Positions 16,698 to 26,621 are shown, numbered from the stretch's first letter. The stretch: DNA of 64,000 nucleotides from Thalassobius sp002708925 (GCF_049803795.1 NZ_JBNAGJ010000004.1:307657-371656), one strand, 5' to 3'. Made by a program: numbers and translations. Notes: generated by a model from the letters alone, not told the origin.

Positions 16698-18848
16698 TCA
16701 GCGGTTGCCACCCCCGCCCAGCAGATCGTCCAGCAGTCTTTCGATCCCCTTCTTGGTCCGGTCCCGGTCATCGCTGGGCGTCCTTTTGGGCCGCGAGCCC
16801 CCCTCCAGCATCGGCAGCGGCGAGACGGGCACGCCTTCGTGCACACGCGTCATCGTTTCGTGCCAGATCTCGGCGGGTAGCCCCGAGCCCGTCACCCCGG
16901 TCAAAGGCGTATTGTCATCATAGCCCATCCACACCCCGGCCACATAGTCGGCGCTGAACCCAATGAACCAGGCATCGCGCGCGGCCTGAGTGGTGCCGGT
17001 CTTGCCCGCGATCGGACGATCCCCCAGCAGCGCCCGCCGCCCGGTGCCCTCGGTTGCAACCTTGTGCATCATCCAGATCAGCTCTTGCGCGGCCTCTTCG
17101 CGGATCACCCGCTCGCCGATCCCGCCGGTGGCGGTCATCACGGGCTCATCATCGCCCTGCATCCGCAATTCGATCAGCCCGTAGGGCTTAACTGAACTGC
17201 CGCCATTCAGAATCCCGGCATAAGCGCCCGTCATTTCAATCAGCGTGGATTCCGAGGCCCCCAGCGCCAGCGCCGGTCCCTGCGCCAGATCCGATTCCAG
17301 CCCGAAATCGGCGGCAATCTTGCGTACATTTTCCAGCCCCACATCCTGCGCCAGTTTCACCGCCGGGATGTTCAGAGAGGTCCGCAAAGCCTCGGTCAGG
17401 GTGACGCGCCCGTGGAATTTGCGGTCATAGTTCTGTGGTGTCCAGGCGCCCGAGCCGGGAATGTTGATGGTGATCTGTTCGTCCACAATCGTGTCATTGG
17501 CCGACCAGCCCAGCTCCAGCGCAGTGGCATAGACAAAGGGTTTGAACGAGGATCCCGTCTGCCGCAGCGCCTGGGTGGCGCGGTTGAACGCCCCGGCGAC
17601 CTTGGTCTTGCGGCCGCCCACCATGGCGCGCACGGCCCCGTCCGCGCTCATGACAACAATGGCGGCCTGCGCCTTGGAACCTTCCTTGACCTTGTTTTCG
17701 AAAATATAGGCCAGCGCGTCCTCGGCGGCGGTTTGCAGGCGCTGGTCCAGCGTGGTCTTGATCACCACATCCGAGGCCGAGCTGCGGGTGAAAAACTCGG
17801 GCCCCGAGGACATCACCCAATCGGCGAAATAGCCGCCGGCGCGGGCCTCGGCGGCCTCGGACAGCTGGGCAGGGGTGTCCAGCGCGGCCTGGGCGGCGCG
17901 ATCCGACAGATAGCCCTGTTCCTGCATCAGCCCGATCACCACCCCGGCCCGGTTCTGTGACCGTTTCAGATTGTTGGTGGGGGACAGGGACGTGGGCGCG
18001 GTCAGCAGCCCGGCAATCATCGCGGCCTCGGCCGGGTTCAGTGCGGCGGCGGGTTTGGCAAAGAAACGCTGCGCGGCGGCCTCGGCCCCGTATGCGCCGC
18101 CGCCCATATAGGCGCGGTTCAGATAGATGCTGAGGATCTCATCCTTGGTGTATTTGGCCTCCATCGCCATGGAGTAAATCGCCTCTTTCGCCTTGCGCCA
18201 CAAAGAGCCCCGGCGGCAGTCGGCCTCGTAGGCGGCCTCGCTGTCCCATTGGGTGTCATCGTAGACAACGCCCAGGCATAGCAGTTTCGCGGTCTGCTGC
18301 GTGATGGTGGATCCGCCATGCCCCGAAAGCGGCCCGCGCCCTTCGCGCAGGTTGATGCGGATGGCGCTGGCAATGCCGCGGGGGCTGAGTCCGAAATGCA
18401 GATAGAATCGTTTGTCCTCGGTCGCGATGACGGCGTTCTTCAGATGCGGGCTGACGGATTCGGCCGTCACCGCCCCGCCAAAGGTGTCGCCGCGCCAGGC
18501 AAAGATCTTCTCGTCCCGGTCCATCATCGTGACCGAGCCCTTGGCGCGCCCGTCCAGCAATTCGTTTACAGGCGGCAAAGTGGTGTAGAAATACCCGACG
18601 GCCATTGCGATCAGCAGGCAGACAATCAGCCCGATCCGCCAGGAAAAGCCCCAGATCAGGCGCAGCACCCAGCGAAACAGCCCCAGAATCGCTGCTATGA
18701 TGGGGTTTCTGCGCGTCTTTTTGGCGGGCGCCTTTTTGCGCGGTTTGCGCGTGGCAGCCGGTTTTTTCGCCGTCTTTACCGTTTTTTTAGGGTTTTTATA
18801 CCGTTTTTCCGCCACCAACGGCGGCTTCTTACGCCCTGAATCACTCAT
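16698..18848 (-). CDS. Class A penicillin-binding protein (PBP1A family)
   Basis: A 716-residue bifunctional peptidoglycan synthase. A very basic cytoplasmic tail (about 1-48) precedes one transmembrane helix (about 70-88). The glycosyltransferase domain has the catalytic Glu in ATEDKRFYLHFG (E144) and GGSTITQQTAK. The transpeptidase domain has the S-x-x-K motif in TGSSFKP (near residue 432), SLN as the S-x-N motif and KTGTT (near 615). The end is Gly- and Lys-rich. It is convergent with mlaC; the 214-bp gap between them contains no gene and only weak hairpins. Confidence 0.94.
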   Translation of the reverse strand: MSDSGRKKPPLVAEKRYKNPKKTVKTAKKPAATRKPRKKAPAKKTRRNPIIAAILGLFRWVLRLIWGFSWRIGLIVCLLIAMAVGYFYTTLPPVNELLDGRAKGSVTMMDRDEKIFAWRGDTFGGAVTAESVSPHLKNAVIATEDKRFYLHFGLSPRGIASAIRINLREGRGPLSGHGGSTITQQTAKLLCLGVVYDDTQWDSEAAYEADCRRGSLWRKAKEAIYSMAMEAKYTKDEILSIYLNRAYMGGGAYGAEAAAQRFFAKPAAALNPAEAAMIAGLLTAPTSLSPTNNLKRSQNRAGVVIGLMQEQGYLSDRAAQAALDTPAQLSEAAEARAGGYFADWVMSSGPEFFTRSSASDVVIKTTLDQRLQTAAEDALAYIFENKVKEGSKAQAAIVVMSADGAVRAMVGGRKTKVAGAFNRATQALRQTGSSFKPFVYATALELGWSANDTIVDEQITINIPGSGAWTPQNYDRKFHGRVTLTEALRTSLNIPAVKLAQDVGLENVRKIAADFGLESDLAQGPALALGASESTLIEMTGAYAGILNGGSSVKPYGLIELRMQGDDEPVMTATGGIGERVIREEAAQELIWMMHKVATEGTGRRALLGDRPIAGKTGTTQAARDAWFIGFSADYVAGVWMGYDDNTPLTGVTGSGLPAEIWHETMTRVHEGVPVSPLPMLEGGSRPKRTPSDDRDRTKKGIERLLDDLLGGGGNR

Positions 18849-19106
18849 CTCTTGCCCTGCCCGAGCCCAATTTTTTCACATCATACCCGGTGATTCCGGG
18901 AATGTTGAGGTTTAGCTGCATCCCAAATGCGGTTTTCATTAAGCCTTATATTTGTGCAGATATGCTGTAATGATTAAAAAATAAGCAAACACCTTCGGTT
19001 TTAGTCGCATTTTTGGGCTGTTCCCTTCCCCCGACTGCTGAACCTCGTGTTTCTCTGCGAGTGCAATCAGCGGGGGTGCCCGCAGCATAACGACAAGGGG
19101 ATCAAG

Positions 19107-19445
19107 GTGAAACTCATCATTGCTACGATCAAACCGTTCAAGCTGGAGGAGGTTCGCGAAGCGCTGACCGAAATCGGCGTGCGCGGCATGATGGTGACCG
19201 AGATTAAAGGTTTCGGTTCGCAGTCGGGCCACACGGAAATCTATCGCGGTGCCGAATACGCCGTGAATTTCGTGCCGAAAATCAAACTGGAAATCGTGGT
19301 GAATGCCTCGATGGCCGATCAGGTCGTCGAAACCATCACCAACACTGCACGTACCGGCAAAATCGGTGACGGCAAGATTTTCGTGCTGGATGTCGCACAG
19401 GCAGTTCGCGTGCGTACCGGCGAATCGAACGATGACGCGCTGTAA
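19107..19445 (+). CDS. glnK: P-II nitrogen regulatory protein GlnK
   Basis: A 112-residue trimeric signal protein that senses 2-oxoglutarate, ATP/ADP and uridylylation, and gates the ammonium channel. The start is GTG 19107 (MKLIIATIKPFKL), with AAGGGG upstream; the frame is open to 19047 but the extension is not family-like. The T-loop contains the uridylylation tyrosine Y51 in YRGAEYAVNF, and the C-terminus has TGKIGDGKIFVLDV and VRVRTGE. The amt gene follows 31 bp later, the classic glnK-amtB pair. No sigma-54 site was seen in the 258-bp upstream gap. Confidence 0.95.
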   Translation: MKLIIATIKPFKLEEVREALTEIGVRGMMVTEIKGFGSQSGHTEIYRGAEYAVNFVPKIKLEIVVNASMADQVVETITNTARTGKIGDGKIFVLDVAQAVRVRTGESNDDAL

Positions 19446-19476
19446 GACGCGGACGGGGGAAACTAAGGAAATGACT

Positions 19477-20811
19477 ATGAACCTGACGAAAAAACTGGCC
19501 CTGGCCGCCGCGCTGACCGCGCTGCCCAGCCTGGGTCTTGCAGAAGAAGGGCCGGTTGCGGGCGTGAACCCCTCGACCGATACCGTCTTCATCCTGAACT
19601 CGCTGCTGTTCCTTGTGGGCGGCTTCCTGGTGTTCTTCATGGCTGCTGGCTTTGCCATGCTGGAAGCAGGCCTGGTGCGTTCGAAAAACGTGGCCATGCA
19701 GCTGACCAAGAACATGGCGCTGTTCGGTCTGGCCGCCATCTTCTACTACCTGATCGGTTATAACCTGATGTACCCGCTGGGCACCTGGTCGGTCGAAGGT
19801 ATCCTGTCCGGCGTCTGGGGCCCCGGTGTTCTGGAAGCCGTGGGCGTGACCGCTGACGCAGCTGACGATTACTCCTATGCCTCGACCGGCTCGGACTTCT
19901 TCTTCCAGCTGATGTTCTGTGCTGCCACTGCCTCGATCGTGTCGGGCACCCTGGCCGAGCGTATCAAGCTGTGGCCCTTCCTGATCTTCACCATCATCCT
20001 GACGGCCATCATCTACCCGTTCACCGCATCGTGGACCTGGGGCGGCGGTTTCGTGGGCGAGGCTGGCTTCTCGGACTTCGCTGGTTCGACCATCGTGCAC
20101 TCGGTCGGCGGCTGGGCTGCTCTGACTGGCGCGATCATCCTGGGCCCGCGTATCGGCAAGTACAAAGATGGCAAAACCATCCCGATGCCCGGCTCGAACC
20201 TGACGCTGGCAACCCTGGGGACGTTCATCCTGTGGCTGGGTTGGTTCGGCTTCAACGGCGGTTCGCAGCTGGCCATGGGCTCGGTTGGTGACGTTGCCGA
20301 TGTGTCGCGTATCTTCTCGAACACCAACACCGCAGCAGCAGGCGGCGCTATCGCGGCCCTGATCCTGACGCAGATCCTGTACAAAAAGCCTGACCTGACC
20401 ATGGTGCTGAACGGCGCGCTGGCCGGTCTGGTGTCGATCACCGCCGAGCCGCTGACCCCCACCCTGGGCGCAGCTACCCTGATCGGTATGGTCGGCGGTG
20501 TGATCGTGGTCTTCGCGGTTCCGATGCTGGACAAGCTGAAAATCGACGACGTGGTTGGTGCCATCCCGGTCCACCTGATCGCCGGTATCTGGGGCACCAT
20601 CGCTGTTGTCTTCACCAACGGTGACGCAACCATCGGTGCTCAGCTGTACGGTATCATCGTCATTGGCCTGGCCACCGTGGTCATGTCGGCAGTCGTCTGG
20701 TTCATCCTGAAGATTGTCATGGGCCTGCGTGTTGACGAAGAAACCGAGATCAACGGCCTGGATATGGCTGAACTGGGTATGGAAGCGTACCCCGAATTCT
20801 CCAAAGGCTGA
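19477..20811 (+). CDS. amtB: Ammonium transporter Amt
   Basis: A 444-residue trimeric inner-membrane ammonia/ammonium channel with about 11 helices after a cleavable signal peptide (LALAAALTALPSLGLA). The substrate site residues are visible: the conserved Asp in GFSDFAGSTIVHS, and the twin pore histidines in STIVHSVGG and VHLIAGIWG. I chose the ATG at 19477 because AAGGAA sits 6 bp upstream, while the ATG at 19471 directly abuts the ribosome site. It is the second gene of a glnK-amtB operon and ends at a strong terminator. Confidence 0.95.
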   Translation: MNLTKKLALAAALTALPSLGLAEEGPVAGVNPSTDTVFILNSLLFLVGGFLVFFMAAGFAMLEAGLVRSKNVAMQLTKNMALFGLAAIFYYLIGYNLMYPLGTWSVEGILSGVWGPGVLEAVGVTADAADDYSYASTGSDFFFQLMFCAATASIVSGTLAERIKLWPFLIFTIILTAIIYPFTASWTWGGGFVGEAGFSDFAGSTIVHSVGGWAALTGAIILGPRIGKYKDGKTIPMPGSNLTLATLGTFILWLGWFGFNGGSQLAMGSVGDVADVSRIFSNTNTAAAGGAIAALILTQILYKKPDLTMVLNGALAGLVSITAEPLTPTLGAATLIGMVGGVIVVFAVPMLDKLKIDDVVGAIPVHLIAGIWGTIAVVFTNGDATIGAQLYGIIVIGLATVVMSAVVWFILKIVMGLRVDEETEINGLDMAELGMEAYPEFSKG

Positions 20812-20843
20812 TTTCTCCTTCCTGATCAGCTTTTCGACACTGA

Positions 20844-20870
20844 CCCAGGCGCGCTGCGCCTGGGTTTTTT
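20844..20870 (+). terminator. Intrinsic terminator of glnK-amtB
   Basis: CCCAGGCGC (20844-20852) pairs perfectly with GCGCCTGGG (20856-20864) around a 3-nt loop and is followed by six T. This is a textbook rho-independent terminator. The T-run touches the stop codon of the convergent LysR gene. Confidence 0.93.
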
Positions 20871-21808
20871 CATTCGGATCGGCTGGCCGGGAAATCCTGC
20901 GGAACGGCCGCCAGCGCCTCTTTGCAATGGGCCGTGATGAAATCCGAGAACAGCTGCACCTTGGGATCGCGCAATTTCCTGCTGGGCGTAAGCGAGGCCA
21001 GTTGCGTGGGCAGGGGCGGCGTTTGGGGGGCAACGGGCACCAGCGCCCCAGAGCGCAGATGCTCGGCCACCTCGAATATCGGTTTCAGGACGATCCCGGC
21101 CCCATCCAGCGCCCACCCGGTCAGGACATCGCCATCGTCGGTTTCAAATGGCCCCCGGATTTCAAAGCGTCGCGGGCCGGCCTGGGTTTGCAGCGTCCAT
21201 TGAAACTCTTTAGCGCCGGGAAAGCGCAGGTTCAGACAGTCATGCGCCTGATCCACCAGAGCCTGCCCGTCCGCCGGCATCCCGCGCCGCGCCACATAGG
21301 ACGGAGCCGCGCATAAAATCCGTGGGCAATCCGCGATCACCCGTATTTTCAGATCGCTGTCCGACAAAGGCCCCAGATGAAAGGCCAGATCCAGCCCCTC
21401 GCCGGTGACATCCACCACCCGATCCGACAGGCGCAACCGGATGTCGATCTGCGGATAGGCGCGTTTAAAGGCGGGCACGGCTGGGGCGATGAACCTGCGC
21501 CCGACACCCAGAGGCGCGGCCACGAACAGCGTTCCGCGCGGCGATTGGGTGGCCTCCATCACGGCGGCCTCGGCGGTGTCGATTGCATCCAGAATGCGCA
21601 GGGCCCCGTCATAGAACAGCTCGCCGTGTTCGGTGGCGCTGAGCGCGCGGGTGGTGCGATTGAACAGCCGCACACCCAGGTGCTTTTCCAGCTCGGCAAT
21701 CCGCGAAGACGCCACCGCGGGCGAGCATCGCTGATCCCGCGCCGCCGCGCTCATGCCGCCCAATTCATAGACGCGGACGAACATGCGGATGTTGTTCACG
21801 TAGGACAT
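20870..21808 (-). CDS. LysR family transcriptional regulator
   Basis: A 312-residue LTTR. The N-terminal winged helix has the pattern MFVRVYELGGMSAAARDQRCSP and LEKHLGVRLFNRTTRALS; the effector-binding domain follows from about residue 90 (GTLFVAAPLGVGRRFIAP). It is transcribed divergently from the urate hydroxylase gene puuD with 94 bp between the two starts, the usual layout for an LTTR that controls its neighbour. A role in purine/urate catabolism is therefore likely but inferred. The frame extends upstream to 21925, but ATG 21808 matches the family start. Confidence 0.9.
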   Translation of the reverse strand: MSYVNNIRMFVRVYELGGMSAAARDQRCSPAVASSRIAELEKHLGVRLFNRTTRALSATEHGELFYDGALRILDAIDTAEAAVMEATQSPRGTLFVAAPLGVGRRFIAPAVPAFKRAYPQIDIRLRLSDRVVDVTGEGLDLAFHLGPLSDSDLKIRVIADCPRILCAAPSYVARRGMPADGQALVDQAHDCLNLRFPGAKEFQWTLQTQAGPRRFEIRGPFETDDGDVLTGWALDGAGIVLKPIFEVAEHLRSGALVPVAPQTPPLPTQLASLTPSRKLRDPKVQLFSDFITAHCKEALAAVPQDFPASRSE

Positions 21809-21831
21809 TATCAGCCATCTCTTGAAACTGT

Positions 21832-21845
21832 TGCTGTGATTAGCA
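21832..21845. promoter_or_regulatory. Candidate LysR operator in the lysR-puuD gap
   Basis: A perfect inverted repeat TGCT-GTGATT-AGCA, 24 bp from the LysR start and 57 bp from the puuD start. LTTR sites are short interrupted dyads in such divergent gaps, but the exact T-N11-A spacing is not met, so this is only a candidate. Confidence 0.35.
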
Positions 21846-21902
21846 GGATTAACAAACAAGTCCGCGCTGCGATAGCCTGCGCAAAACAGACAGGAGAGGC
21901 CC

Positions 21903-23123
21903 ATGCTGGATTGGATCGTCATCACCGAATGGCTGGAGTTTGCCCTGCGCTGGCTGCATGTGGTGACCGCGATCGCCTGGATCGGGTCTTCGTTTTATTT
22001 CATCGCGCTGGATCTGGGCCTGCACCGCGATCGCAATCTGACCAGCGGCGCAGACGGAGAGGAATGGCAGGTCCACGGGGGCGGTTTCTATCACATCCAG
22101 AAATACCTGGTCGCGCCGGAAAACATGCCCGACGGGCTGGTGTGGTTCAAATGGGAAAGCTACGCCACCTGGCTGACGGGATTCGCGCTGCTGGCGGTGG
22201 TTTACTACATGGGGGCCGAATTCTATCTGGTGGACCCGACCGTTCTGGAGCTTGAGGCCTGGCAGGCGATTGCCATTTCCGTGGTCTCGCTGGCCTTTGG
22301 TTGGGGGGTCTACAACACCCTGTGCAAGGTTTTCGTGAACGCCAACCAGACTCTGCTGATGGTAGCGTTGTTTGTCGTGCTGGTGGCGATGTCCTATTTC
22401 TATACCAGCGTTTTTTCTGGCCGGGCGGCGCTGCTGCACCTGGGGGCGTTCACGGCGACGATCATGTCTGCCAACGTGTTCTTTATCATCATCCCCAATC
22501 AGAAAATCGTGGTGGCTGACCTGATGGGCGGGCGTAAACCCGATCCGAAATACGGGAAAATCGCAAAACAGCGCAGCACTCATAACAATTATCTGACGCT
22601 GCCGGTGATCTTCATGATGCTGTCGAACCATTATCCGCTGGCTTTTGCCATAGAGTATAACTGGATCATCGCGGCTTTGGTGTTTCTGATGGGGGTTACG
22701 ATCCGGCATTTCTTTAACACCATGCACGCGCGGCAGGGGATGCCCTGGTGGACATGGGGGCTGACGGCGGGTCTGTTCGTGGCGGTGATGGCGCTGTCGC
22801 TGGCCCCGATGTGGCGCGAGCCCCCCGAGGAACTGTCAGCCATTGAGACCCGGTTCGTTCAGGCCGACGGGTTCGAGGATGCCTATGACATCGTGATGGG
22901 CCGTTGCTCGATGTGCCACGCACAAGAGCCCGCCTGGGACGGGCTGCGCCACGCGCCCAAGGGTGTCGTGCTTGAGACCGAGGCGCAGATGGCCCGCCAT
23001 GCGCGCGCGATCTATATGCAGGCCGGAGTGACCCACGCGATGCCCCCGGCGAACCTATCGTGGATGGAGCCCGAAGAGCGCGCGCAGCTGGTGGCCTGGT
23101 ATCGCGCGGCGCTGAAAGGCTAG
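21903..23123 (+). CDS. puuD: Urate hydroxylase PuuD (membrane, cytochrome c-linked)
   Basis: A 406-residue membrane urate hydroxylase that converts urate to 5-hydroxyisourate and passes electrons to the respiratory chain through its own cytochrome c domain. The N-terminal region (about 1-310) has eight or so hydrophobic helices beginning with WLEFALRWLHVVTAIAWIG. The C-terminal domain binds heme via CSMCH with a late Met (THAMPPANLSWM). This is the PuuD type that replaces soluble uricase in many proteobacteria. The divergent LysR gene is the probable regulator. No other purine-degradation gene is in the window. Confidence 0.92.
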   Translation: MLDWIVITEWLEFALRWLHVVTAIAWIGSSFYFIALDLGLHRDRNLTSGADGEEWQVHGGGFYHIQKYLVAPENMPDGLVWFKWESYATWLTGFALLAVVYYMGAEFYLVDPTVLELEAWQAIAISVVSLAFGWGVYNTLCKVFVNANQTLLMVALFVVLVAMSYFYTSVFSGRAALLHLGAFTATIMSANVFFIIIPNQKIVVADLMGGRKPDPKYGKIAKQRSTHNNYLTLPVIFMMLSNHYPLAFAIEYNWIIAALVFLMGVTIRHFFNTMHARQGMPWWTWGLTAGLFVAVMALSLAPMWREPPEELSAIETRFVQADGFEDAYDIVMGRCSMCHAQEPAWDGLRHAPKGVVLETEAQMARHARAIYMQAGVTHAMPPANLSWMEPEERAQLVAWYRAALKG

Positions 23124-23195
23124 ACCAGAGGGGCGATGAACCGGCCCAGAAAACGCGTTGGCAGAATCGCCGCGGGGCGTGCTACAAATTGCGGT

Positions 23196-25049
23196 ATGTC
23201 CCAGGCCAACCCCAAGATATCCACAGATCAGCCCGTCATCCGACAGCTGGACGACGCCGCAATTAACCGAATTGCGGCGGGTGAAGTCGTTGAGCGTCCG
23301 GCCTCGGCCGTTAAGGAACTGGTGGAAAACGCGCTGGATGCGGGCGCGCGCCGGATCGACATTGCCATCGCCGACGGCGGCAAGACCCTGATCAAGATCA
23401 CCGATGACGGCTGCGGGATCGCGCCCGGTCAGCTGCCCTTGGCGCTGTCACGCCATGCGACCTCGAAAATCGATGGAACGGACCTGCTGAACATCCATAG
23501 TTTCGGGTTCCGGGGCGAGGCTCTGCCCTCGTTGGGGGCGGTGGGCCGCCTGACGATCACCAGCCGCGCCGCCGGGCAGGACGCGGCGCAGATCGCCGTT
23601 GCGGGTGGGGTGATGTCCGCTGTCAAACCCGCTGCGCTGACGGCTGGCACGGTCGTTGAACTGCGCGATCTGTTCTATGCCACGCCCGCTCGTCTGAAAT
23701 TCCTGCGCACCGACCGGGCCGAGATGCAGGCCATCACCGACACCGTCAAACGCCTGGCCATGGCCGAGCCCTTCGTAGGCTTCACCCTGCGCGATGTCTC
23801 GGGCGGGGGCGAGGGGCGCGTGACTTTCCGCGCTGATCCCGAAAGCGGCGGTCTGTTCGATGCGCTACATGGCCGTCTGGCGCGCATTCTGGGGACGGAA
23901 TTTGCCGAAAACGCCCTGAAAATCGACGCCGAGCGCGATGGTTTCCTGCTGACAGGATATGCCGCGCTGCCCACATATTCGCGTGGCTCGGCCGTCGCGC
24001 AGTTCCTGTTCGTCAATGGCCGCCCGGTGCGTGACAAACTGCTGATCGGGGCGCTACGTGGGGCCTATTTCGATTTCCTCAGCCGGGATCGGCACCCCGC
24101 TGCGGCGCTGTTCATCGAATGCGACCCGCATAAGGTGGATGTGAACGTGCACCCTGCCAAATCCGAGGTCCGGTTTCGCGATCCGGGTGTAGTACGTGGG
24201 CTGATCGTGTCCGCCCTGCGTCACGCGCTGGCCGAGGCGGGGCACCGGGCCTCGACCACGGTGGCGGGGGCGACGCTGGGGGCTTTCCGGCCCGAACCCG
24301 TGGACGCTCCGGCGCGCGTTTATCAGATGGATCGCCCGTCAATGGGGGCGATGCGCGCCAGCTATCAGGCGCAGGCCCCCGCGCCGGGCTTTGCCGATCT
24401 GGGCGACACTTACAGCGCCCGCGTCGAAGAGGTGGTGGACACCCCACAGGAAACTCCGCTGGAGCGTCTGCCGCTGGGCGCCGCCCGCGCGCAGGTGCAT
24501 GAAAACTATATCATCGCGCAGACGGAAACCGGCATGGTGATCGTTGATCAGCACGCGGCGCATGAACGGCTGGTCTATGAAAAGCTAAAGGCACAGATGG
24601 CGGAAAACGGCGTGCCCTCGCAGGCGCTGCTGATCCCTGAAATCGTCGAGCTGTCCGAGGCCGATTGCGCCCGTATTCTGGAGCTGGCTGAGGAACTGCA
24701 AAAACTGGGGCTTTACCTGGAGCCCTTCGGGGGTGGTGCGCTGGCCGTGCGCGAAACGCCTGCGATCCTGGGCGAGGTAAACGCCCGCGTGATGGTTCTG
24801 GACATTCTGGATGAGCTGGCCGATCTGGGCTCCAGCCAGACGGTGCAGGCCCGGATCGAGGCAATCCTGTCCCGCGTGGCCTGCCATGGCTCGATCCGGT
24901 CGGGGCGGCGGATGCGGGCCGAGGAAATGAACGCCCTGCTGCGCGAAATGGAGGCCACGCCTCATTCTGGTCAATGCAACCACGGCCGCCCCACCTATGT
25001 AGAGCTGCGGCTGGCCGATATCGAACGCCTATTCGGACGGACAACATGA
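23196..25049 (+). CDS. mutL: DNA mismatch repair protein MutL
   Basis: A 617-residue mismatch repair ATPase. The N-terminal GHKL domain shows IAAGEVVERPASAVKELVENALDAGA, DDGCGI and GFRGEALPS. The C-terminal dimerisation domain carries the metal-binding endonuclease motif DQHAAHERLVYE (DQHA-x2-E-x4-E), plus ACHGSIRSGRR and CNHGRPT. This is therefore a nicking MutL, as expected in bacteria without MutH. I chose ATG 23196 because family members start close to IRQLDDAAINRIAAGE; ATG 23136 has a better ribosome site (GAGGGG) and would add 20 residues. The stop overlaps rmuC by 4 bp. Confidence 0.93.
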   Translation: MSQANPKISTDQPVIRQLDDAAINRIAAGEVVERPASAVKELVENALDAGARRIDIAIADGGKTLIKITDDGCGIAPGQLPLALSRHATSKIDGTDLLNIHSFGFRGEALPSLGAVGRLTITSRAAGQDAAQIAVAGGVMSAVKPAALTAGTVVELRDLFYATPARLKFLRTDRAEMQAITDTVKRLAMAEPFVGFTLRDVSGGGEGRVTFRADPESGGLFDALHGRLARILGTEFAENALKIDAERDGFLLTGYAALPTYSRGSAVAQFLFVNGRPVRDKLLIGALRGAYFDFLSRDRHPAAALFIECDPHKVDVNVHPAKSEVRFRDPGVVRGLIVSALRHALAEAGHRASTTVAGATLGAFRPEPVDAPARVYQMDRPSMGAMRASYQAQAPAPGFADLGDTYSARVEEVVDTPQETPLERLPLGAARAQVHENYIIAQTETGMVIVDQHAAHERLVYEKLKAQMAENGVPSQALLIPEIVELSEADCARILELAEELQKLGLYLEPFGGGALAVRETPAILGEVNARVMVLDILDELADLGSSQTVQARIEAILSRVACHGSIRSGRRMRAEEMNALLREMEATPHSGQCNHGRPTYVELRLADIERLFGRTT

Positions 25050-26218
25050 CAATCAACGGACAGTTTTATGACCTGAGCGATCCTTTTATGATCGCTCTGC
25101 TGGCCGCTGGCGCCGTGATCCTGCTGGTGCTGATCCTGCTGATCATGGCTGTGCGCGCCGCCGGTCAATCGGCCCGCATGGCCGCGCCTTTGTCGCAGCA
25201 GATGCAGCAGCTGGGGCAGCGGGTGCAGATGCTATCGGACGGGCAGCAGCAACTGGCGGGCGGGCTGACTCATGTGTCCGAGGCGCAGGCGGCCAGCCAG
25301 GCAAACATGCTGCAACTGATGGAGAAACGCCTGGCGCAGGTCAATCACAGCATGAATGAGAACCTGCAAGGATCCGCCCGGCGCACTGCCCATTCGCTGG
25401 GCGAGCTACAGCAGCGTCTGCAAGCCATCGACAAGGCGCAGGACAATATCACCAAACTGTCCGGCGATGTGCTGAGCTTGCAGGACATTCTGTCCAACAA
25501 ACAGACCCGCGGCGCGTTCGGCGAGATTCAGCTGCGCGATATTGTCAGCAAGGCCCTGCCCGCAGACAGTTTCACCTGGCAGGCCACCCTGTCCAACGGC
25601 AAACGCGCCGATTGCCTGATCCATCTGCCCAACCCGCCGGGGCCCATCGTGATTGACAGCAAATTCCCGCTGGAACCCTATGAGGCGCTGATCCGGGCCG
25701 AAACCCAGGATCAGTTCAACCGTGCCGCCACCATGCTGCGCCAGGCCGTGCGGACCCATATCAAGGCGATCTCGGACAAATACCAGATCGAGGGGGAAAC
25801 CGCCGATGGCGCGCTGATGTTCCTGCCCTCCGAAGCCGTCTATGCCGAGCTGCACGCGCGTTTTCCCGAATTGGTGCGCGAAGGGTTCGACCGGCGGGTC
25901 TGGATCGTGTCGCCCACCACCTGCATGGCGACGCTGAACACGATGCGCGCCATTCTGAAGGACGCCCGGATGCGCGAACAGGCCGGCGCGATCCGCAAGG
26001 AACTGGCCATGCTGTTCGCCGATGTCGAACGGCTGGGCACCCGCGTGGAAAATCTGGATCGTCATTTCGGGCAGGCGGCCAAGGACATCTCGGAGATCAA
26101 GATCAGCGCCGACAAGGCCGGACGCCGCGCCCGCCGTCTGGACAATTTCGATTTCGAGGAACTGGCGCCAGATCAGGACGGTTCCATCGTGCGGATCGAC
26201 CGGCCGAAAGGACGCTGA
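25046..26218 (+). CDS. rmuC: DNA recombination protein RmuC
   Basis: A 390-residue RmuC family protein, linked to limiting inversions at short inverted repeats. One N-terminal membrane helix (about 13-37, rich in Leu, Ile and Val) is followed by a Gln-rich coiled coil (about 50-145) and the conserved nuclease-like core with NKQTRGAFGEIQL, CLIHLPNPPGPIVIDSKFPLE and FLPSEAVYAE. ATG 25046 overlaps the mutL stop (ATGA), so the two DNA-maintenance genes are translationally coupled. Confidence 0.93.
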   Translation: MTINGQFYDLSDPFMIALLAAGAVILLVLILLIMAVRAAGQSARMAAPLSQQMQQLGQRVQMLSDGQQQLAGGLTHVSEAQAASQANMLQLMEKRLAQVNHSMNENLQGSARRTAHSLGELQQRLQAIDKAQDNITKLSGDVLSLQDILSNKQTRGAFGEIQLRDIVSKALPADSFTWQATLSNGKRADCLIHLPNPPGPIVIDSKFPLEPYEALIRAETQDQFNRAATMLRQAVRTHIKAISDKYQIEGETADGALMFLPSEAVYAELHARFPELVREGFDRRVWIVSPTTCMATLNTMRAILKDARMREQAGAIRKELAMLFADVERLGTRVENLDRHFGQAAKDISEIKISADKAGRRARRLDNFDFEELAPDQDGSIVRIDRPKGR

Positions 26219-26294
26219 ACGCGGATTTGCCTCAGATCAAGGACGCGTGGCCTGACTCTGGCGAAACTGCCCTGCGTAGACAGGAGGAACCGCC

Positions 26295-26621
26295 ATGCTT
26301 GAGATCACATTAACCAAGGTTGCCAATGTCATTCTGATGGCGCGCGAGCTGGACCGCGCCGAGGGCGAGCTGCGCGCCTTTCTTGAACGTCTGACCGAAG
26401 AGGAACAGACCGATCTGGTGGCGCTGATGTGGATCGGGCGCGGCAGCTTTGATGCGGACGAATTCCAAGAGGCCCGCGCCACCGCCCAGTCCGAGGCCAC
26501 GGTGCCCACGCCGGATTATCTGATCGGCACGCCGCATCTGCCCGACCACCTGGAATCGGGGCTTGAAGAGCTGGGCCTGTCCGCGCTTGAGGAAGAGGAT
26601 GACCTGATCCGGGGGGGGTAA
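26295..26621 (+). CDS. DUF3775 domain protein
   Basis: A 108-residue acidic protein that matches the small DUF3775 family of alphaproteobacteria. It starts MLEITLTKVANVILMAREL and contains the conserved LVALMWIGRGSFDADEF; the end is Glu- and Leu-rich (LGLSALEEEDDL). No enzyme motif is visible. It has its own ribosome site (CAGGAGG) 76 bp after rmuC and is followed by a clear terminator. Function is unknown. Confidence 0.8.
   Translation: MLEITLTKVANVILMARELDRAEGELRAFLERLTEEEQTDLVALMWIGRGSFDADEFQEARATAQSEATVPTPDYLIGTPHLPDHLESGLEELGLSALEEEDDLIRGG

Noticed and set aside
18849..19106. Sigma-54 or NtrC site ahead of glnK
   Set aside because: I looked for TGGCAC-N5-TTGCA and TGCAC-type dyads and saw none convincing.
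19336..21033. 565-residue minus-strand ORF opposite amtB
   Set aside because: Shadow frame; its composition mirrors the Amt codons and it would overlap the strong amtB terminator and the LysR gene end.
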